Numbered from the stretch's first letter, positions 46,872-56,796 are shown. The stretch: DNA of 64,000 nucleotides from Sulfurospirillum arcachonense DSM 9755 (GCF_000597725.1 NZ_JFBL01000009.1:47783-111782), one strand, 5' to 3'. The notes: generated by a model not told the origin, from the letters alone. Numbers and translations: made by a program.

Positions 46872-47495
46872 TTACATATGTTGATTTTGTTTTAACTTTT
46901 TTCTTATGCGACTAAGTTGTGTGGGTGTTATGCCCAAATGATCTGCTATATGATGGAGTGGGATTCTAGTTTCTATAGTTGGATTTTTTTCTAAAAAATT
47001 TTGATACCGTTGCAGGGCATCATCTAAAATGAGGGAAATTTCGTTTTTCTCTTTGAGTATTATCCAGTTTTGTTCTAGATAATTTATATAAAATGTTTTA
47101 AACTCTTCATTTGTATCTATTAGTTTTCTAAACCCCTCATACTCAATAAAAACAAGAGTACTCTCTTCTAAAGCATCAATACACAAATAAGAATTTTCTT
47201 TTGTGAGAAGTGAAACTTTTGAGGCAGAAAAATAGTTTTCACTAAAAATGTTTTTAGTATAAATCGTGCCATTTTCATTTAAGTAGTAAGTGCGTAAAAT
47301 ACCTTTGGATATAAAATAGAGATATTTTGCAGGTGAGTAAATATCTTGTAATATCTCGCCTTTTTTAACATTTTGTATGGTTAGAAACTCTTTTAGTTGG
47401 GTAAAACTACTATCACTTATAGTTGAGTACTGTTGTAGAGCAAGTCTTAGTTGGTGATAAATACTTTTATCTGTTTGTAGTGATTTGGTACTCAA
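46872..47495 (-). CDS. Crp/Fnr family transcriptional regulator
   Basis: 207 residues: an N-terminal cyclic-nucleotide-binding-type beta barrel (about 20-125, KKGEILQDIYSPAKYLYFISKG) and a short C-terminal helix-turn-helix (IADHLGITPTQLSRIRKKL). No Fnr cysteine cluster is seen at the N-terminus, so oxygen sensing by an iron-sulfur cluster is unlikely. It lies between EamA (downstream) and the ethanolamine permease (upstream, separated by a terminator). Confidence 0.9.
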   Translation of the reverse strand: MSTKSLQTDKSIYHQLRLALQQYSTISDSSFTQLKEFLTIQNVKKGEILQDIYSPAKYLYFISKGILRTYYLNENGTIYTKNIFSENYFSASKVSLLTKENSYLCIDALEESTLVFIEYEGFRKLIDTNEEFKTFYINYLEQNWIILKEKNEISLILDDALQRYQNFLEKNPTIETRIPLHHIADHLGITPTQLSRIRKKLKQNQHM

Positions 47496-47559
47496 TTATC
47501 TTCCTTTTAAAAGATGCTTACATGTAGTGTACTATACCAAATTAAATATTAGATGAAGG

Positions 47560-47590
47560 AGTACTACAGACTTTTAAAATCTGTAGTACT
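47560..47590 (-). terminator. Terminator after the ethanolamine operon
   Basis: Perfect 11-bp stem AGTACTACAGA / TCTGTAGTACT with a nine-base loop, eight bases beyond the permease stop. The tail is not U rich, so it may instead be an mRNA 3'-end structure. Confidence 0.6.
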
Positions 47591-47597
47591 TAGAGTT

Positions 47598-49019
47598 TTA
47601 GTTTTCGCTTAACTCGTGAGTTAAATCTGCTTCAGCAGCTTCAAGCATAGCAAACTCTTCTTCAGCTGTTTTAGCAACTAAATGGTTTTTACTATATAAG
47701 AAGAAATACAGAGCACCAATCACATATAAAACAATAGTATAGTTAAATGCTCTTGGATCAAACGCATAAACACCAGTCAATGCAACCAAAGACAATACTA
47801 AAGCAATTCCTGAAGTAAAGATTCCACCAGGAGTTTTGTATGGACGAGGCATATCTGGATTTTTGATTCTTAGTAAGATGTGACTTATAGCCATAAGTGC
47901 GTAAGAGATAGTAGCACCAACAACAGCCATACCTAACATAAGGTCACCTTCACCACTTAAAGATGCAAGAAATCCTAATACACCTGGAACAATTAAAGCC
48001 CAAGTTGGAGTTTTCTTTGAACTTGTCAATGATAAAAATCTTGGTAAATAACCCGCTCTTGAAAGAGCAAATACTAAACGACTATAACCATAGATAATAG
48101 AGAAAAATGAAGCAATAAGACCAGCTAGTCCTAAAACATTAACTGCAGTTGCTAAAGTTGTATTGCCATGGATATTTAAAGCATCTACTAAAGGAACAGC
48201 ACTCTTACCTATCGCATCAGCTCCTGCAACACCTGCAAGTAAAAACACAACTAATACTGCTGAGAAAAGTAAGAAAAACATTGCTGCGATGATACCTTTT
48301 GGAACATCTTTCGCAGGATCTTTTGCTTCTTCAGCTGCTAAAGGAACACCTTCAACTGCTAAAAACAACCACATACCAAAAGGTAATGCAGCCCAAACAC
48401 CATGCCAACCAAATGGTAAAAACTCTGTTGCGCCTACAACATCAGCAGATGCTGCGATATCAAATAGCTTTGTTGAGTCAAAATCACCAATCAATGCAAC
48501 AGCAGTCGCGATGATAGCAAATACAGCTAATCCACTAATAACCATCATAGTTTTTAACGCTTCACCAGCACCAAAAAGATGTATAGCAATAAACACACCA
48601 TAAAAAAGAGCATAAATAATCGGGCCATTGATGCCAAGTAAAGCTTCTACAGCAGAGCCTATAAAAATAACAATTGCAGCAGGAGCAATGGCGTATTCTA
48701 TAAGAATAGCAAGTCCAGTTAAATAACCACCAGCAGGTCCCATAACTTGTCTAGCAAAGCTATATCCACCACCAGCAGCTGGTATTGCCGCTGACATTTC
48801 AGCAAGTGCTAAAACTAAACAAAAATACATAACTGCCATCAATGACGCTGCAATTGCAAATCCACCCCAACCAGCTTCTGCTATACCAAAGTTCCATCCA
48901 GCAAAATCACCTGAAATAACGTACGAAATACCTAAACCAGCGAGAAGTATCCACCCAGCTGTTCCTCTTTTTAACTGTCTTTTTGCAAGATAATCTTGAT
49001 CTAATTGATTTTCTTTCAC
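47598..49019 (-). CDS. eat: Ethanolamine permease
   Basis: 473 residues, APC-superfamily transporter with about twelve helices. WILLAGLGISYVISGDFAGWNFG near the N-terminus is characteristic of the ethanolamine permease (Eat) group, with PAAGGGYSFARQVMGPAGGY as another motif. It takes up ethanolamine for the ammonia-lyase encoded just upstream. It lies 12 bp after eutC, and the three genes form one operon. Confidence 0.93.
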   Translation of the reverse strand: MKENQLDQDYLAKRQLKRGTAGWILLAGLGISYVISGDFAGWNFGIAEAGWGGFAIAASLMAVMYFCLVLALAEMSAAIPAAGGGYSFARQVMGPAGGYLTGLAILIEYAIAPAAIVIFIGSAVEALLGINGPIIYALFYGVFIAIHLFGAGEALKTMMVISGLAVFAIIATAVALIGDFDSTKLFDIAASADVVGATEFLPFGWHGVWAALPFGMWLFLAVEGVPLAAEEAKDPAKDVPKGIIAAMFFLLFSAVLVVFLLAGVAGADAIGKSAVPLVDALNIHGNTTLATAVNVLGLAGLIASFFSIIYGYSRLVFALSRAGYLPRFLSLTSSKKTPTWALIVPGVLGFLASLSGEGDLMLGMAVVGATISYALMAISHILLRIKNPDMPRPYKTPGGIFTSGIALVLSLVALTGVYAFDPRAFNYTIVLYVIGALYFFLYSKNHLVAKTAEEEFAMLEAAEADLTHELSEN

Positions 49020-49031
49020 TCTTTTTATCCT

Positions 49032-49916
49032 TTAATTTAGAAGAAAATTTTCTTCACTTTGAATTTGTTCTATTTCATCACTTGTTGTTCTATCTTTTAA
49101 ATTTACTCCCGAAAGTTGTAATCTTCGAGATTCTTTTAGTAGATAAAACGTTTTTTTTACAGCCTCGTCATAAGATAATCCATCTAATCTTACATTTGAG
49201 ATACAATTTCTATTTGCATCAGGAAGGCCAACCTTAGCGTCCCAGGTAAGATATAACCCAAGACTATCAGGAGAACTTAGTCCCGGTCTTTCGCCTACTA
49301 GAACTAAAGTAGCTTTTGCTTTTAAAAGCGAACCAACTTCATCACCAACAGCAACTCTTCCTTGTTCTACTATAGTAAATGGAGCTAGAGACCATGTTGC
49401 ACTATCTTTGGAGAGTGTTTGTGCTAACTTGTCTATAAAATTAACAGCATTTTCTTTAATTGCTAAAGATGATAAACCATCTACTATGACAATCGCTAAG
49501 TCATACTCTGGAGTTTGTATATTTTTGAGTAAATTAGCCGATTCTTCGTTTAACCTACGACCTAAATCAGGACGTTGTAAGTACATAAATCTATCTACTG
49601 CTTGAGAGTGTAGTAAGATTGTTTCATGACCTTTTTTTTGAAGGTCAGATTTATGTACTGTTTTACTCGTTAGGTTTACACTAAAAGAAGTATTGTCGAT
49701 TTGGTTACATACATACTCTATATCCAATGGCAAATGAACCGCATCTTGTGCTTGGGCATGAGCTAATTGAAAATCCAACAGATGTGAAGTAGGTAGACTG
49801 ATTCCAGCTCTACCAAGTCCTATTCTTGCGTCTGTAAATTCTCTTAGCACTGACCAAGGATTTTCTACAACATTAGAAGTTGTTTTTTCTAAAGGGAGAT
49901 TTTTTTTCTTTGGCAT
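49032..49916 (-). CDS. eutC: Ethanolamine ammonia-lyase small subunit
   Basis: 294 residues, the normal EutC length. TDARIGLGRAGISLPTSHLL, FQLAHAQAQDAVHLPLD and LVGERPGLSSPDSLGLYLTW are hallmark stretches. With EutB it forms the adenosylcobalamin-dependent enzyme that splits ethanolamine to acetaldehyde and ammonia. It shares one base with the eutB stop, so it is translationally coupled. Confidence 0.97.
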   Translation of the reverse strand: MPKKKNLPLEKTTSNVVENPWSVLREFTDARIGLGRAGISLPTSHLLDFQLAHAQAQDAVHLPLDIEYVCNQIDNTSFSVNLTSKTVHKSDLQKKGHETILLHSQAVDRFMYLQRPDLGRRLNEESANLLKNIQTPEYDLAIVIVDGLSSLAIKENAVNFIDKLAQTLSKDSATWSLAPFTIVEQGRVAVGDEVGSLLKAKATLVLVGERPGLSSPDSLGLYLTWDAKVGLPDANRNCISNVRLDGLSYDEAVKKTFYLLKESRRLQLSGVNLKDRTTSDEIEQIQSEENFLLN

Positions 49917-51319
49917 TATTTTAGTCCTATAACTTTTTCAAGTGATTTAGAAAAGCCTGAAGGGATGTTGTTGTTTAAGCTAAAAGTGTCAGTATTTGTA
50001 AATATCTCCATCTTTTTTAGCCAAGCGTCAAACTCAGGAGCAGGTTTGAGGTTTAGTACTTTTCTTGTATAAAGTGCATCATGAAAAGAAGTTGTTTGGT
50101 AGTTGAGCATAATGTCATCTGAACCAGGTATACCCATGATAAAATTACATCCTGCAACCCCAAGTAATGTTAGTAAGTTATCCATGTCATTTTGGTCAGC
50201 ATTAGCATGGTTGGTATAACAGATATCACATCCCATAGGGATACCAAGTAACTTTCCACAAAAGTGGTCTTCAAGTCCTGCTCTTGTAATTTCTTTTCCA
50301 TCAAAAAGATATTCAGGTCCAATAAAACCAACTACAGTATTTACCAAAAGTGGGTCAAACTTTTTAGCAACTGCATATGCTCTTGCTTCACATGTTTGTT
50401 GATCTACACCAAAACTTGCATTAGCTGATAAGGAGCTTCCTTGACCTGTTTCAAAGTACATAACATTGTTTCCTACCTTACCACGTTTGAGTGATAAAGC
50501 AGCATCTTGAGCTTCTTTGAGTACCTTTAAATCAACCCCAAATCCTGAATTTGTTGCTTCTGTCCCTCCGATTGATTGAAAAACTAAATCAACAGGAGCA
50601 TTTTGTTCAATGGCTTCAATAGTATTTGTTACATGTGTAAGAACACAAGACTGTGTTGGGATTTCATATTTTGTGATGATTTGGTCCATGACATTTAAAA
50701 GTTTTATAGTTTGTTCAACATTGTCAGTTGCAGGATTAATCCCTATAACAGCGTCACCATTTCCATATAATAAACCATCTAAAATACTTGCAGTTATACC
50801 TCTTACATCATCTGTTGGGTGATTTGGTTGTAGTCTTGTTGAAAAGTGATTTTCTAATCCAATAGTATTATTAAAAGCTGTCACTACAGGGCATTTTTTA
50901 GCCACTAAAATTAAGTCTTGATTTCTCATGATTTTACTTACAGCCGCTGCCATTTCAGGAGTTATACCTGCTCTTGCTTGTTTGATTAGCTCAACAGTTG
51001 TAGTATCATTTAAAAGCCAGTTTCTAAAATCTCCTACAGTAAGATGAGATATAAGCTCAAATGCTTTTGCATCATGCTCATCCATAATCAATCGTGTAAT
51101 TTCATCATCTTCATAGGCGATAAGTGCTTGAGTTAAAAATGTTTTTAGTGGAACTTCTGCTAATCTCATTTGTGCAATAACTCTCTCTTGAGATGATGAT
51201 GCAGCAACACCAGCTAAAATATCTCCCGATCTTTTTGGAGTAGCTTTTGCCATTAAATCAGCTAAGTTTTTAAAAGTGTAAGTTTTTTGTCCAAAGACAT
51301 AACTATACGAAGATGACAT
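49916..51319 (-). CDS. eutB: Ethanolamine ammonia-lyase large subunit
   Basis: 467 residues, full-length catalytic subunit. RTRLQPNHPTDDVRG-type region (STRLQPNHPTDDVRGITAS), GINPATDNV, MYFETGQGSSLSANA and CYTNHANADQNDMDNLL are conserved active-site and ethanolamine-binding stretches. No microcompartment shell, EutE or EutR genes are nearby, so acetaldehyde handling must be encoded elsewhere. First gene of the eutB-eutC-eat operon. Confidence 0.97.
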   Translation of the reverse strand: MSSSYSYVFGQKTYTFKNLADLMAKATPKRSGDILAGVAASSSQERVIAQMRLAEVPLKTFLTQALIAYEDDEITRLIMDEHDAKAFELISHLTVGDFRNWLLNDTTTVELIKQARAGITPEMAAAVSKIMRNQDLILVAKKCPVVTAFNNTIGLENHFSTRLQPNHPTDDVRGITASILDGLLYGNGDAVIGINPATDNVEQTIKLLNVMDQIITKYEIPTQSCVLTHVTNTIEAIEQNAPVDLVFQSIGGTEATNSGFGVDLKVLKEAQDAALSLKRGKVGNNVMYFETGQGSSLSANASFGVDQQTCEARAYAVAKKFDPLLVNTVVGFIGPEYLFDGKEITRAGLEDHFCGKLLGIPMGCDICYTNHANADQNDMDNLLTLLGVAGCNFIMGIPGSDDIMLNYQTTSFHDALYTRKVLNLKPAPEFDAWLKKMEIFTNTDTFSLNNNIPSGFSKSLEKVIGLK

Positions 51320-51484
51320 AATTTAATCCTAATCCTTAATTTAAAGTAAAAATTATATCTTAATAAAATAAGCAAATTAACTTTAAAATGTATAAAAAAT
51401 AGGCAGTTATATAATTAATTATTCAATTAAATGATGTATGTTTTCTATACATGTAGTAATATTCAGTGATAAGAAAGTTAAATT

Positions 51485-51515
51485 TTAAGGGGTTTAAGTA
51501 TATTAAACCCCTTAA
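51485..51515 (-). terminator. Terminator between eut operon and membrane gene
   Basis: A perfect 13-bp stem (TTAAGGGGTTTAA / TTAAACCCCTTAA) with a five-base loop, 22 bases beyond the stop of the gene ending at 51537. Confidence 0.75.
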
Positions 51516-51536
51516 GTAGCAGTGTTTTTAAATAAG

Positions 51537-52088
51537 TTATAGTTTAAAACTAGGTTGCGTAAGGCTGACGCCTCTATCTTCTACAGTTTTAGCAAGAGCT
51601 TTGTTGTATGCAGCTAAACGTTCTAATGTCTTTTGCTTTTTGAGTTTTTTAGTCTCTCTTTTGACCACACTCATCAAACTACTAGGAGATTTCATACCTG
51701 AGTCATAATAGTTTTTAATAGCATTACCAACTGAAAAATAGTAAATAGATACTTCTGTTAAAAGTTTAGGTTCTAGCTCAAATGTAGACTCAGAATATTT
51801 TGCAGCTTGAAATACATAATCGTTAAGTTTAATACCTGCAAGATGTTCTTTATATACATATCTCTCTTTTTTTACTCGCTCAATGTATTTGTCCATGTTT
51901 TTGACATTAAAGTCTAATTCTTGGTACATTGATTCTGCAACATAGTATGTTCCTCTGTCTGCTTTAACTAAATCAAGTTTTAAAGCAGTATCAAAACCAA
52001 CAATAGCAGCATAATATACACCCACAATAGTAGCAGCAATAGTAAAGAAGTGACCAACCCAGTAAGCAGGGGAGCGTAATTCATTCAT
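51537..52088 (-). CDS. Membrane protein of unknown function, 183 aa
   Basis: No family recognised. One N-terminal hydrophobic helix (about 10-32, HFFTIAATIVGVYYAAIVGF) anchors a mainly helical domain rich in Lys, Glu and Tyr (residues 35-183). It has the look of a periplasmic or cytoplasmic helical bundle tethered to the inner membrane. It is monocistronic, with its own terminator and an AAAAGGA ribosome-binding site. Confidence 0.75.
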   Translation of the reverse strand: MNELRSPAYWVGHFFTIAATIVGVYYAAIVGFDTALKLDLVKADRGTYYVAESMYQELDFNVKNMDKYIERVKKERYVYKEHLAGIKLNDYVFQAAKYSESTFELEPKLLTEVSIYYFSVGNAIKNYYDSGMKSPSSLMSVVKRETKKLKKQKTLERLAAYNKALAKTVEDRGVSLTQPSFKL

Positions 52089-52277
52089 TTTAATAGTCCT
52101 TTTGTTATTTTTTATATGACAAATGAGATTTTAACACTCTGTGCTTAATTTAAACTTTGTGGTTTTTTAGAAACTTGATTTTATATACAATTTGTATTAA
52201 ATATTGATATTATAATTAATAATGATTTTCAAAGTAAAAATAGAGTAATATAACAAAAAATTATATAGGAGCTTTTT

Positions 52278-52697
52278 ATGCGATCATTAGAAAATTTTTT
52301 AGGGAGTCTTTTAAGTGCAGATATAGGCAAGCTTATATTAAGACTTATGTTAGGTATTTTAATGCTATTTCATGGATATAAAAAATATGAAAGTGGTATT
52401 GCTGGGATAAAAGGACTTGTAGTTCGTGGAGGCTTTCCAGAGTTTTTTGCTTATGGGGTTTACATAGGTGAAATTGTAGTGCCTATTTTAATCATAGTAG
52501 GTCTTTATACAAGAATTAGTAGTGCTATATATGCGTTTACTTTAGGATTTGCTATTTATTTAGTTTATTTTTCTAAATTATTTGCACTAAATGCAAAAAC
52601 AGGTGGACTTATTATCGAAACGCCACTTCTTTTTATGTTAGGGGCTATTGTTTTAATGTTTATAGGTGCTGGAAAATTTAGTATCGATAGAAAATAG
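52278..52697 (+). CDS. DoxX family membrane protein
   Basis: 139 residues with four helices. LRLMLGILMLFHGYKKYESG and YGVYIGEIVVPILIIVGLYTR are the DoxX/DoxD-like signatures. Family members are linked to redox and thiol stress but most are uncharacterised. Single gene followed by a hairpin; ribosome-binding site AGGAGC. Confidence 0.9.
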   Translation: MRSLENFLGSLLSADIGKLILRLMLGILMLFHGYKKYESGIAGIKGLVVRGGFPEFFAYGVYIGEIVVPILIIVGLYTRISSAIYAFTLGFAIYLVYFSKLFALNAKTGGLIIETPLLFMLGAIVLMFIGAGKFSIDRK

Positions 52698-52718
52698 ATA
52701 TTGTATTTTTTGATTTTT

Positions 52719-52744
52719 CTCCTGCTTTAGTTAAAAAGCAGGAG
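52719..52744 (+). terminator. Terminator after the DoxX gene
   Basis: CTCCTGCTTT / AAAGCAGGAG, perfect ten-base stem, then a T8 run at 52755-52762. It lies between convergent genes. Confidence 0.7.
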
Positions 52745-52773
52745 AGTAAAAGGCTTTTTTTTGAAGCTTTTTA

Positions 52774-54912
52774 TTAAGTTCTAAATTTATTTAGAATACC
52801 GTTAAGTTTTTCAGTGAGTGAGTTTAGATGTTCGCTTGCACCTGCAATTTCTTCAATACTTCTAGTGTTTTGTGTTGAAATAGTATTGATTTCTTCTATT
52901 TTAGTAGCGATTACTTCAATCGTTGAACCAGTGTTAATATAGTCTGTAACTGTCTTATCATTAAGCTTTGTTGCTGTATTCATGATATCAACAGTTGTAT
53001 TGATTTTTTCACCAACATCTTCTGCAATCAAGGCTAACTCTTGCACTTCTTTAGAGTTTTCATTCATTTGTTCACTACTATCTGTAATAGCTTGAACAAT
53101 AACATTGATTGTCGCATTGATCTCGATCAAACTTTTTTGGGTACGTTCTGCCAAGTTACGAACTTCATCTGCAACAACTGCAAAGCCACGTCCATGTTCA
53201 CCTGCACGCGCGGCTTCAATGGCAGCATTGAGTGCTAGAAGATTGGTTTGATCAGCAATATCGCTGATAACTGTTAGAACATCTTTGACCTGATCAGCAT
53301 CACTGCTAAGTTGTTGGATCTTAGTAGCAAGTTCCATCTCTGTTTGTGCACTATTTTGAACTCGTTCACTTAACTGTTGGACAAATCCACGAGCAGTTTT
53401 AAGTTCTTCATTGGCCTTAATGACTTCTTCTTTGCTCTCTTTAGCTTTTGTGACTGAAGTAGCAATCTCTTCTTTGATGTTATTTGACATCATGGTTGTA
53501 TCATTGATAATAGCTGTAGACTCTTCTACACGTTTTCCAACTTCTAGAGTTGTTGTTGAGAGTTCATGAGAAATAGAAGCATTTTCAGCGCTTGTGTCTT
53601 TTGCGAGAATGATAGTTGAATGTACTTTCTCTATAAAGTTGTTAATCTCTTGAGATGCTTTACCTATCTCATCATCGTTTTTAATTTCTAGCATTTTGGT
53701 AAGGTCTCCATCACCTGATGCTAAGTTGTTTGCTGCTTCTTGAAGGTTGAACAATGGTTTAGCAATAAGACGTGTAATGAGAAAATAGATTGCTATAATA
53801 GCTAAAAGTGCAACAATGAGGCCTGCTACAACTGTTCCAAAGATCATTGTGTCAATATTGGAATTAATTTTTTTACTCTGTTTTTCAACATGTGTTTCAA
53901 TCTTATCAAGGTAAATTCCAGAGATAAGTGTCCAATCCCACGCTTTAAAGTATTTTCCATAGGTTATTTTTTCAGCATTTTTTTTCGTGACAGGATGCTC
54001 TGTTAGGTAAGGTACAAAAACCCCTTCTTTAGGATTTTTCATAGCGCCTTCAACTAACTCTTTTTTAAAAAGTCTTCCCTTTGTGTCAACCGCAGTAAGT
54101 GGACTAGCTGAACCTCGTCGTGAAGGAGCAACACCATGAAAAGCATGGACATAATTGCCTTTGTTATCTCGTGTTAAACCATAAAAATATCCAGAGTTAT
54201 CATCTGTAAAACGAAGTTTTTCTAAAATTTTAACTGCTTGATCTTGATAATGTTTTTTTATATTTGAAGCATAATCACCCGTGCCAAGAATGATACCTAG
54301 GGGCTCATAGTAGAAGTTATAGGAAAATTTAAGTTCATTTTTTTTCGTTATTGGGTGTGGGAAAATGAACTTTGTAGTTCCTGTGCCATTTTTTACAGCT
54401 TTTATGATGTCTTGGATAATAAAATTACCTTTTTTATCTTGAAAGTTAATAAGGTTTTTACCCACAAGTGATTTTTTGATAGGATGTGCAACATTGACAC
54501 CGTTCATATCATAAGCATAAAAGTACCCAATACCTTTATTGTATCGATAGCCATTAATAAGACTAAAAAGCAACATTTTGAGTTCTTCTTGAGAGAGGGT
54601 ATCTTTATTTACCGAGTAGACGTCATCTAAGATTTTTTTAAATTTTAAAGCATCATTTTTAACTTGTTGGGCAATATTTTTTTCTGAAGCAGAAGCTTCA
54701 TATAAGACACTAATGGCTTTTTCTGCCATTATAGTATAGGATTTGAGTTCATTTTTACTCATATCTACAATGAGTTGCTTCTCATCTTTGATTTGTGTTT
54801 GCCCTAGCTGATTTGTTTTATAAATAACTACAATCAATGAGGTGCCCGCCACAAAGAAAATAGAAATTAGAAAAATAATCAAAGCCTTGATTTTAATACT
54901 TAACGAAGACAT
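52774..54912 (-). CDS. Methyl-accepting chemotaxis protein with periplasmic Cache sensor
   Basis: 712 residues. TM1 is at about 9-30 and TM2 at about 360-382; between them is a double Cache sensor with [16 protein letters not shown] and [18 protein letters not shown] strands, suggesting binding of a small acid or amino acid. A HAMP domain follows ([18 protein letters not shown]) and a methyl-accepting signalling hairpin with [30 protein letters not shown] sequence covers its start region. Confidence 0.95.
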   Translation of the reverse strand: MSSLSIKIKALIIFLISIFFVAGTSLIVVIYKTNQLGQTQIKDEKQLIVDMSKNELKSYTIMAEKAISVLYEASASEKNIAQQVKNDALKFKKILDDVYSVNKDTLSQEELKMLLFSLINGYRYNKGIGYFYAYDMNGVNVAHPIKKSLVGKNLINFQDKKGNFIIQDIIKAVKNGTGTTKFIFPHPITKKNELKFSYNFYYEPLGIILGTGDYASNIKKHYQDQAVKILEKLRFTDDNSGYFYGLTRDNKGNYVHAFHGVAPSRRGSASPLTAVDTKGRLFKKELVEGAMKNPKEGVFVPYLTEHPVTKKNAEKITYGKYFKAWDWTLISGIYLDKIETHVEKQSKKINSNIDTMIFGTVVAGLIVALLAIIAIYFLITRLIAKPLFNLQEAANNLASGDGDLTKMLEIKNDDEIGKASQEINNFIEKVHSTIILAKDTSAENASISHELSTTTLEVGKRVEESTAIINDTTMMSNNIKEEIATSVTKAKESKEEVIKANEELKTARGFVQQLSERVQNSAQTEMELATKIQQLSSDADQVKDVLTVISDIADQTNLLALNAAIEAARAGEHGRGFAVVADEVRNLAERTQKSLIEINATINVIVQAITDSSEQMNENSKEVQELALIAEDVGEKINTTVDIMNTATKLNDKTVTDYINTGSTIEVIATKIEEINTISTQNTRSIEEIAGASEHLNSLTEKLNGILNKFRT

Positions 54913-55116
54913 AGTATTCCTTTACATGTTAGATAACTTAATATTAGCTAATATTATCATAAATTAGTTTTTATCTTCTTATAAAGTAAATTAATAAAAT
55001 CAGTTATAAAGAAATAGTGAATGAAAAACATGAAAGAATGAAAATGCTATAGATGATAAAATAAAATACCATTTTAAATGTTTAAAATTGAATAATATAA
55101 ACCATTTATTGCTTTG

Positions 55117-55407
55117 TTATACTTCCTTTAAATTCGAGAATTCATCACTTGTCATACTTGGTATAAATTCTTGAATTTCATATTTTGCTAGATTATTGAT
55201 TTTAAATGGGTCTTCATTTAAAACCTCTTCTAGTTTTTCTATATTATCCAATTTTGACAATATGATTCCACCTGTTCTTGGTATTTTTCTTCCTGATGCG
55301 ATAAAATTACCTTTTTCATATTGGTCTTTTAAATATTCTACATGTTCAGATAATATTTTATCTACCTCTTTTAAGTCACCTATATAAGTTAATGACACTA
55401 TAAACAT
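55117..55407 (-). CDS. YciI-like protein
   Basis: 96 residues of the YCII-related ferredoxin-like fold: MFIVSLTYIGDL, DQYEKGNFIASGRKIPRTGGIIL and EDPFKINNLAKYEIQEF. The histidine in SEHVEYLK and an aspartate in EDPF match the conserved putative active-site pair. YciI-like proteins are common cargo in integrons, but no convincing attC borders it, so it is listed outside the array. Confidence 0.87.
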   Translation of the reverse strand: MFIVSLTYIGDLKEVDKILSEHVEYLKDQYEKGNFIASGRKIPRTGGIILSKLDNIEKLEEVLNEDPFKINNLAKYEIQEFIPSMTSDEFSNLKEV

Positions 55408-55631
55408 CTTTATCCCTTCTGTTTACTTTTGTTAGGAGCGACTTTTCAGATGTGCTCCTTCTGAACTAAGCAACTTGTGAGATTTTCAATATAACTCACT
55501 GGCTTTACTAAAAAACATTTTTACCTATTTTTCGTAGTGTTATAATCACAAAATAATCATGGATGATAGCACTGATTGCATTAAAAAAAAATATATCATG
55601 TGTCGTTTCTATGTATTTGTACTTTTTTTAA
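55408..55631. other. Non-coding stretch with short hairpin
   Basis: About 220 bp without a gene. It has a hairpin AGGAGC / GCTCCT at about 55435-55460. At about 55490-55552 is a weak match to an attC-like layout (ATAACTCACT ... AGTGTTAT) that was not accepted. Confidence 0.3.
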
Positions 55632-55733
55632 TTAGCTAATAATACAATCTGTTTCTTCTGCATATTTAAATGCTTCCATACATTCTTTATCAGTTAAAGA
55701 ATCATGATGATTCCCTCCAAATTTATTAATTAA
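55632..55733 (-). pseudogene. Short coding remnant downstream of the GNAT gene
   Basis: About 33 codons read NKFGGNHHDSLTDKECMEAF and onward to CIIS, then stop. It looks like protein sequence but has no start of its own; the open frame runs back into the acetyltransferase in another frame. It is probably the C-terminal tail of a lost gene. Low certainty. Confidence 0.28.
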
Positions 55734-56211
55734 CACGTTTTCCAATAATAGACAAACTATATTCTTTTCCATCCATCTCGGCAACATTTGGAAGTTTGCC
55801 CCAGTTTTCAAATCCAAAGGATTTGAAAAGTTTAATACTTGCTAGATTATGTGAAAAGATAAAGCAAACTATATTTTTTATGGATAGTGATGTGGTTAAT
55901 TCAAGAGACTCCGCTAAGAGTAAACGACCTAAGCCTTTTCCTCTGTAGACAGGGGAGATATAAATACTTATTTCAGCAGTATTGTCATAAGCAGGTCGAC
56001 CATAGAATGATTGAAAGCTAACCCAACCAACAATTTTATCATTATCTTCATGAACTAATAAAGGTCTTTTTTCAGGATTATGTTCTCTAAACCATTCTAG
56101 TTTTGATTCAACAGACACTTCTTTTGTATCTGCTGTTGATTGTCTTGTTGCTATAGTTGAGTTATATATGGTAACTATATCTTCTAAATCTTTTTCTGTA
56201 GCATTTCTCAT
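55726..56211 (-). CDS. GNAT acetyltransferase (phosphinothricin-acetyltransferase-like)
   Basis: 161 residues. The opening RNATEKDLEDIVTIYNSTIA, the acyl-CoA-binding loop YRGKGLGRLLLAES and SHNLASIKLFKSFGFENWGKLP are as in Pat/MnaT-type N-acetyltransferases, which acetylate methionine sulfoximine, phosphinothricin or similar amino acids. It lies just left of the integron array and may be an old cassette that has lost its attC, but this is not shown. ATG start with AAAAGATACTT upstream, a weak ribosome-binding site. Confidence 0.88.
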   Translation of the reverse strand: MRNATEKDLEDIVTIYNSTIATRQSTADTKEVSVESKLEWFREHNPEKRPLLVHEDNDKIVGWVSFQSFYGRPAYDNTAEISIYISPVYRGKGLGRLLLAESLELTTSLSIKNIVCFIFSHNLASIKLFKSFGFENWGKLPNVAEMDGKEYSLSIIGKRVN

Positions 56212-56300
56212 AAGTATCTTTTAAATTATAATTATTTAACGAATATTATATCAAAATAAGTTTTTACAGTTAACTGTCGAATAATAAAAAATGTCTTGTG

Positions 56301-56381
56301 CTATTTGCTTTGAGATTCCAGTGTTTTTGGTGGCCTTTTATTAAATTGAGGAAGATCATCTTTTATTTCATACCACGGAGC
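56301..56381 (-). pseudogene. Gene-tail remnant at the distal end of the array
   Basis: In a different frame from the preceding cassette gene, 26 codons read PWYEIKDDLPQFNKRPPKTL and end at a TAG. It overlaps the last codons of the glutamylcyclotransferase-like gene and replaces the attC that should follow it. It is probably the 3' end of another gene joined here by recombination or deletion. Confidence 0.4.
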
Positions 56382-56784
56382 CTTGGAATGGTAATTTATA
56401 TTTTTCCATACAGTTTTTGAGTTTTTCATAATATTCATTATTAGTTTCATCTTCTGCTGGTGGATTCAATAGATTACAACACAATACTGGAATTGATGAT
56501 TTATCATCAATTTTTGCTAGTAAAGATTCTGCAACATAATCAGTTAAACCTGATTTTGCATAAAGAATATCTACTTCATCATGGGTTAAAGAATAGACTA
56601 AGCCATATGCTTTAGCATCTATTTTTCTTAGCAATGTAGCCATTTTTCCGATTCGTAATTCATAATTATGAACTACTGCAACTCTTTTATTTCTTGGATT
56701 TACATTTTTACTTTTTAGTATCTCTTCATCCATATATAATCCATAAAAAAATACATCATTTAATCTTTGACTTGAATTGTCCAT
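56368..56784 (-). CDS. Gamma-glutamylcyclotransferase-like cassette protein (copy 1)
   Basis: 138 residues from the ATG at 56784. The longer frame to 56823 only translates the upstream attC, and the paralogue at 61281 starts at the same MDNS. VFFYGLYMDEEILKSKNV resembles the YG-L loop of the gamma-glutamylcyclotransferase fold, and RIGKMATLLRKIDAKAYGLVY continues it. Substrate unknown. Its last residues (FQGSVV) diverge from copy 2 after the shared LP, and no attC follows, so the 3' end has been replaced. Confidence 0.72.
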   Translation of the reverse strand: MDNSSQRLNDVFFYGLYMDEEILKSKNVNPRNKRVAVVHNYELRIGKMATLLRKIDAKAYGLVYSLTHDEVDILYAKSGLTDYVAESLLAKIDDKSSIPVLCCNLLNPPAEDETNNEYYEKLKNCMEKYKLPFQGSVV

Positions 56785-56796
56785 TTGAATCCTTTT

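Noticed and set aside
48163..48603. Plus-strand open frame opposite the ethanolamine permease
   Set aside because: Low-complexity sequence caused by the codon pattern of the opposite strand.
55490..55552. Possible further attC between YciI and the GNAT gene
   Set aside because: Only short outer arms (ATAACTCACT / AGTGTTAT) match; the centre does not pair and the R boxes are poor. It could be chance in A+T-rich DNA.
55117..56211. YciI and GNAT genes as integron cassettes
   Set aside because: Both are frequent cassette cargo and share the orientation, but no acceptable attC separates or follows them.
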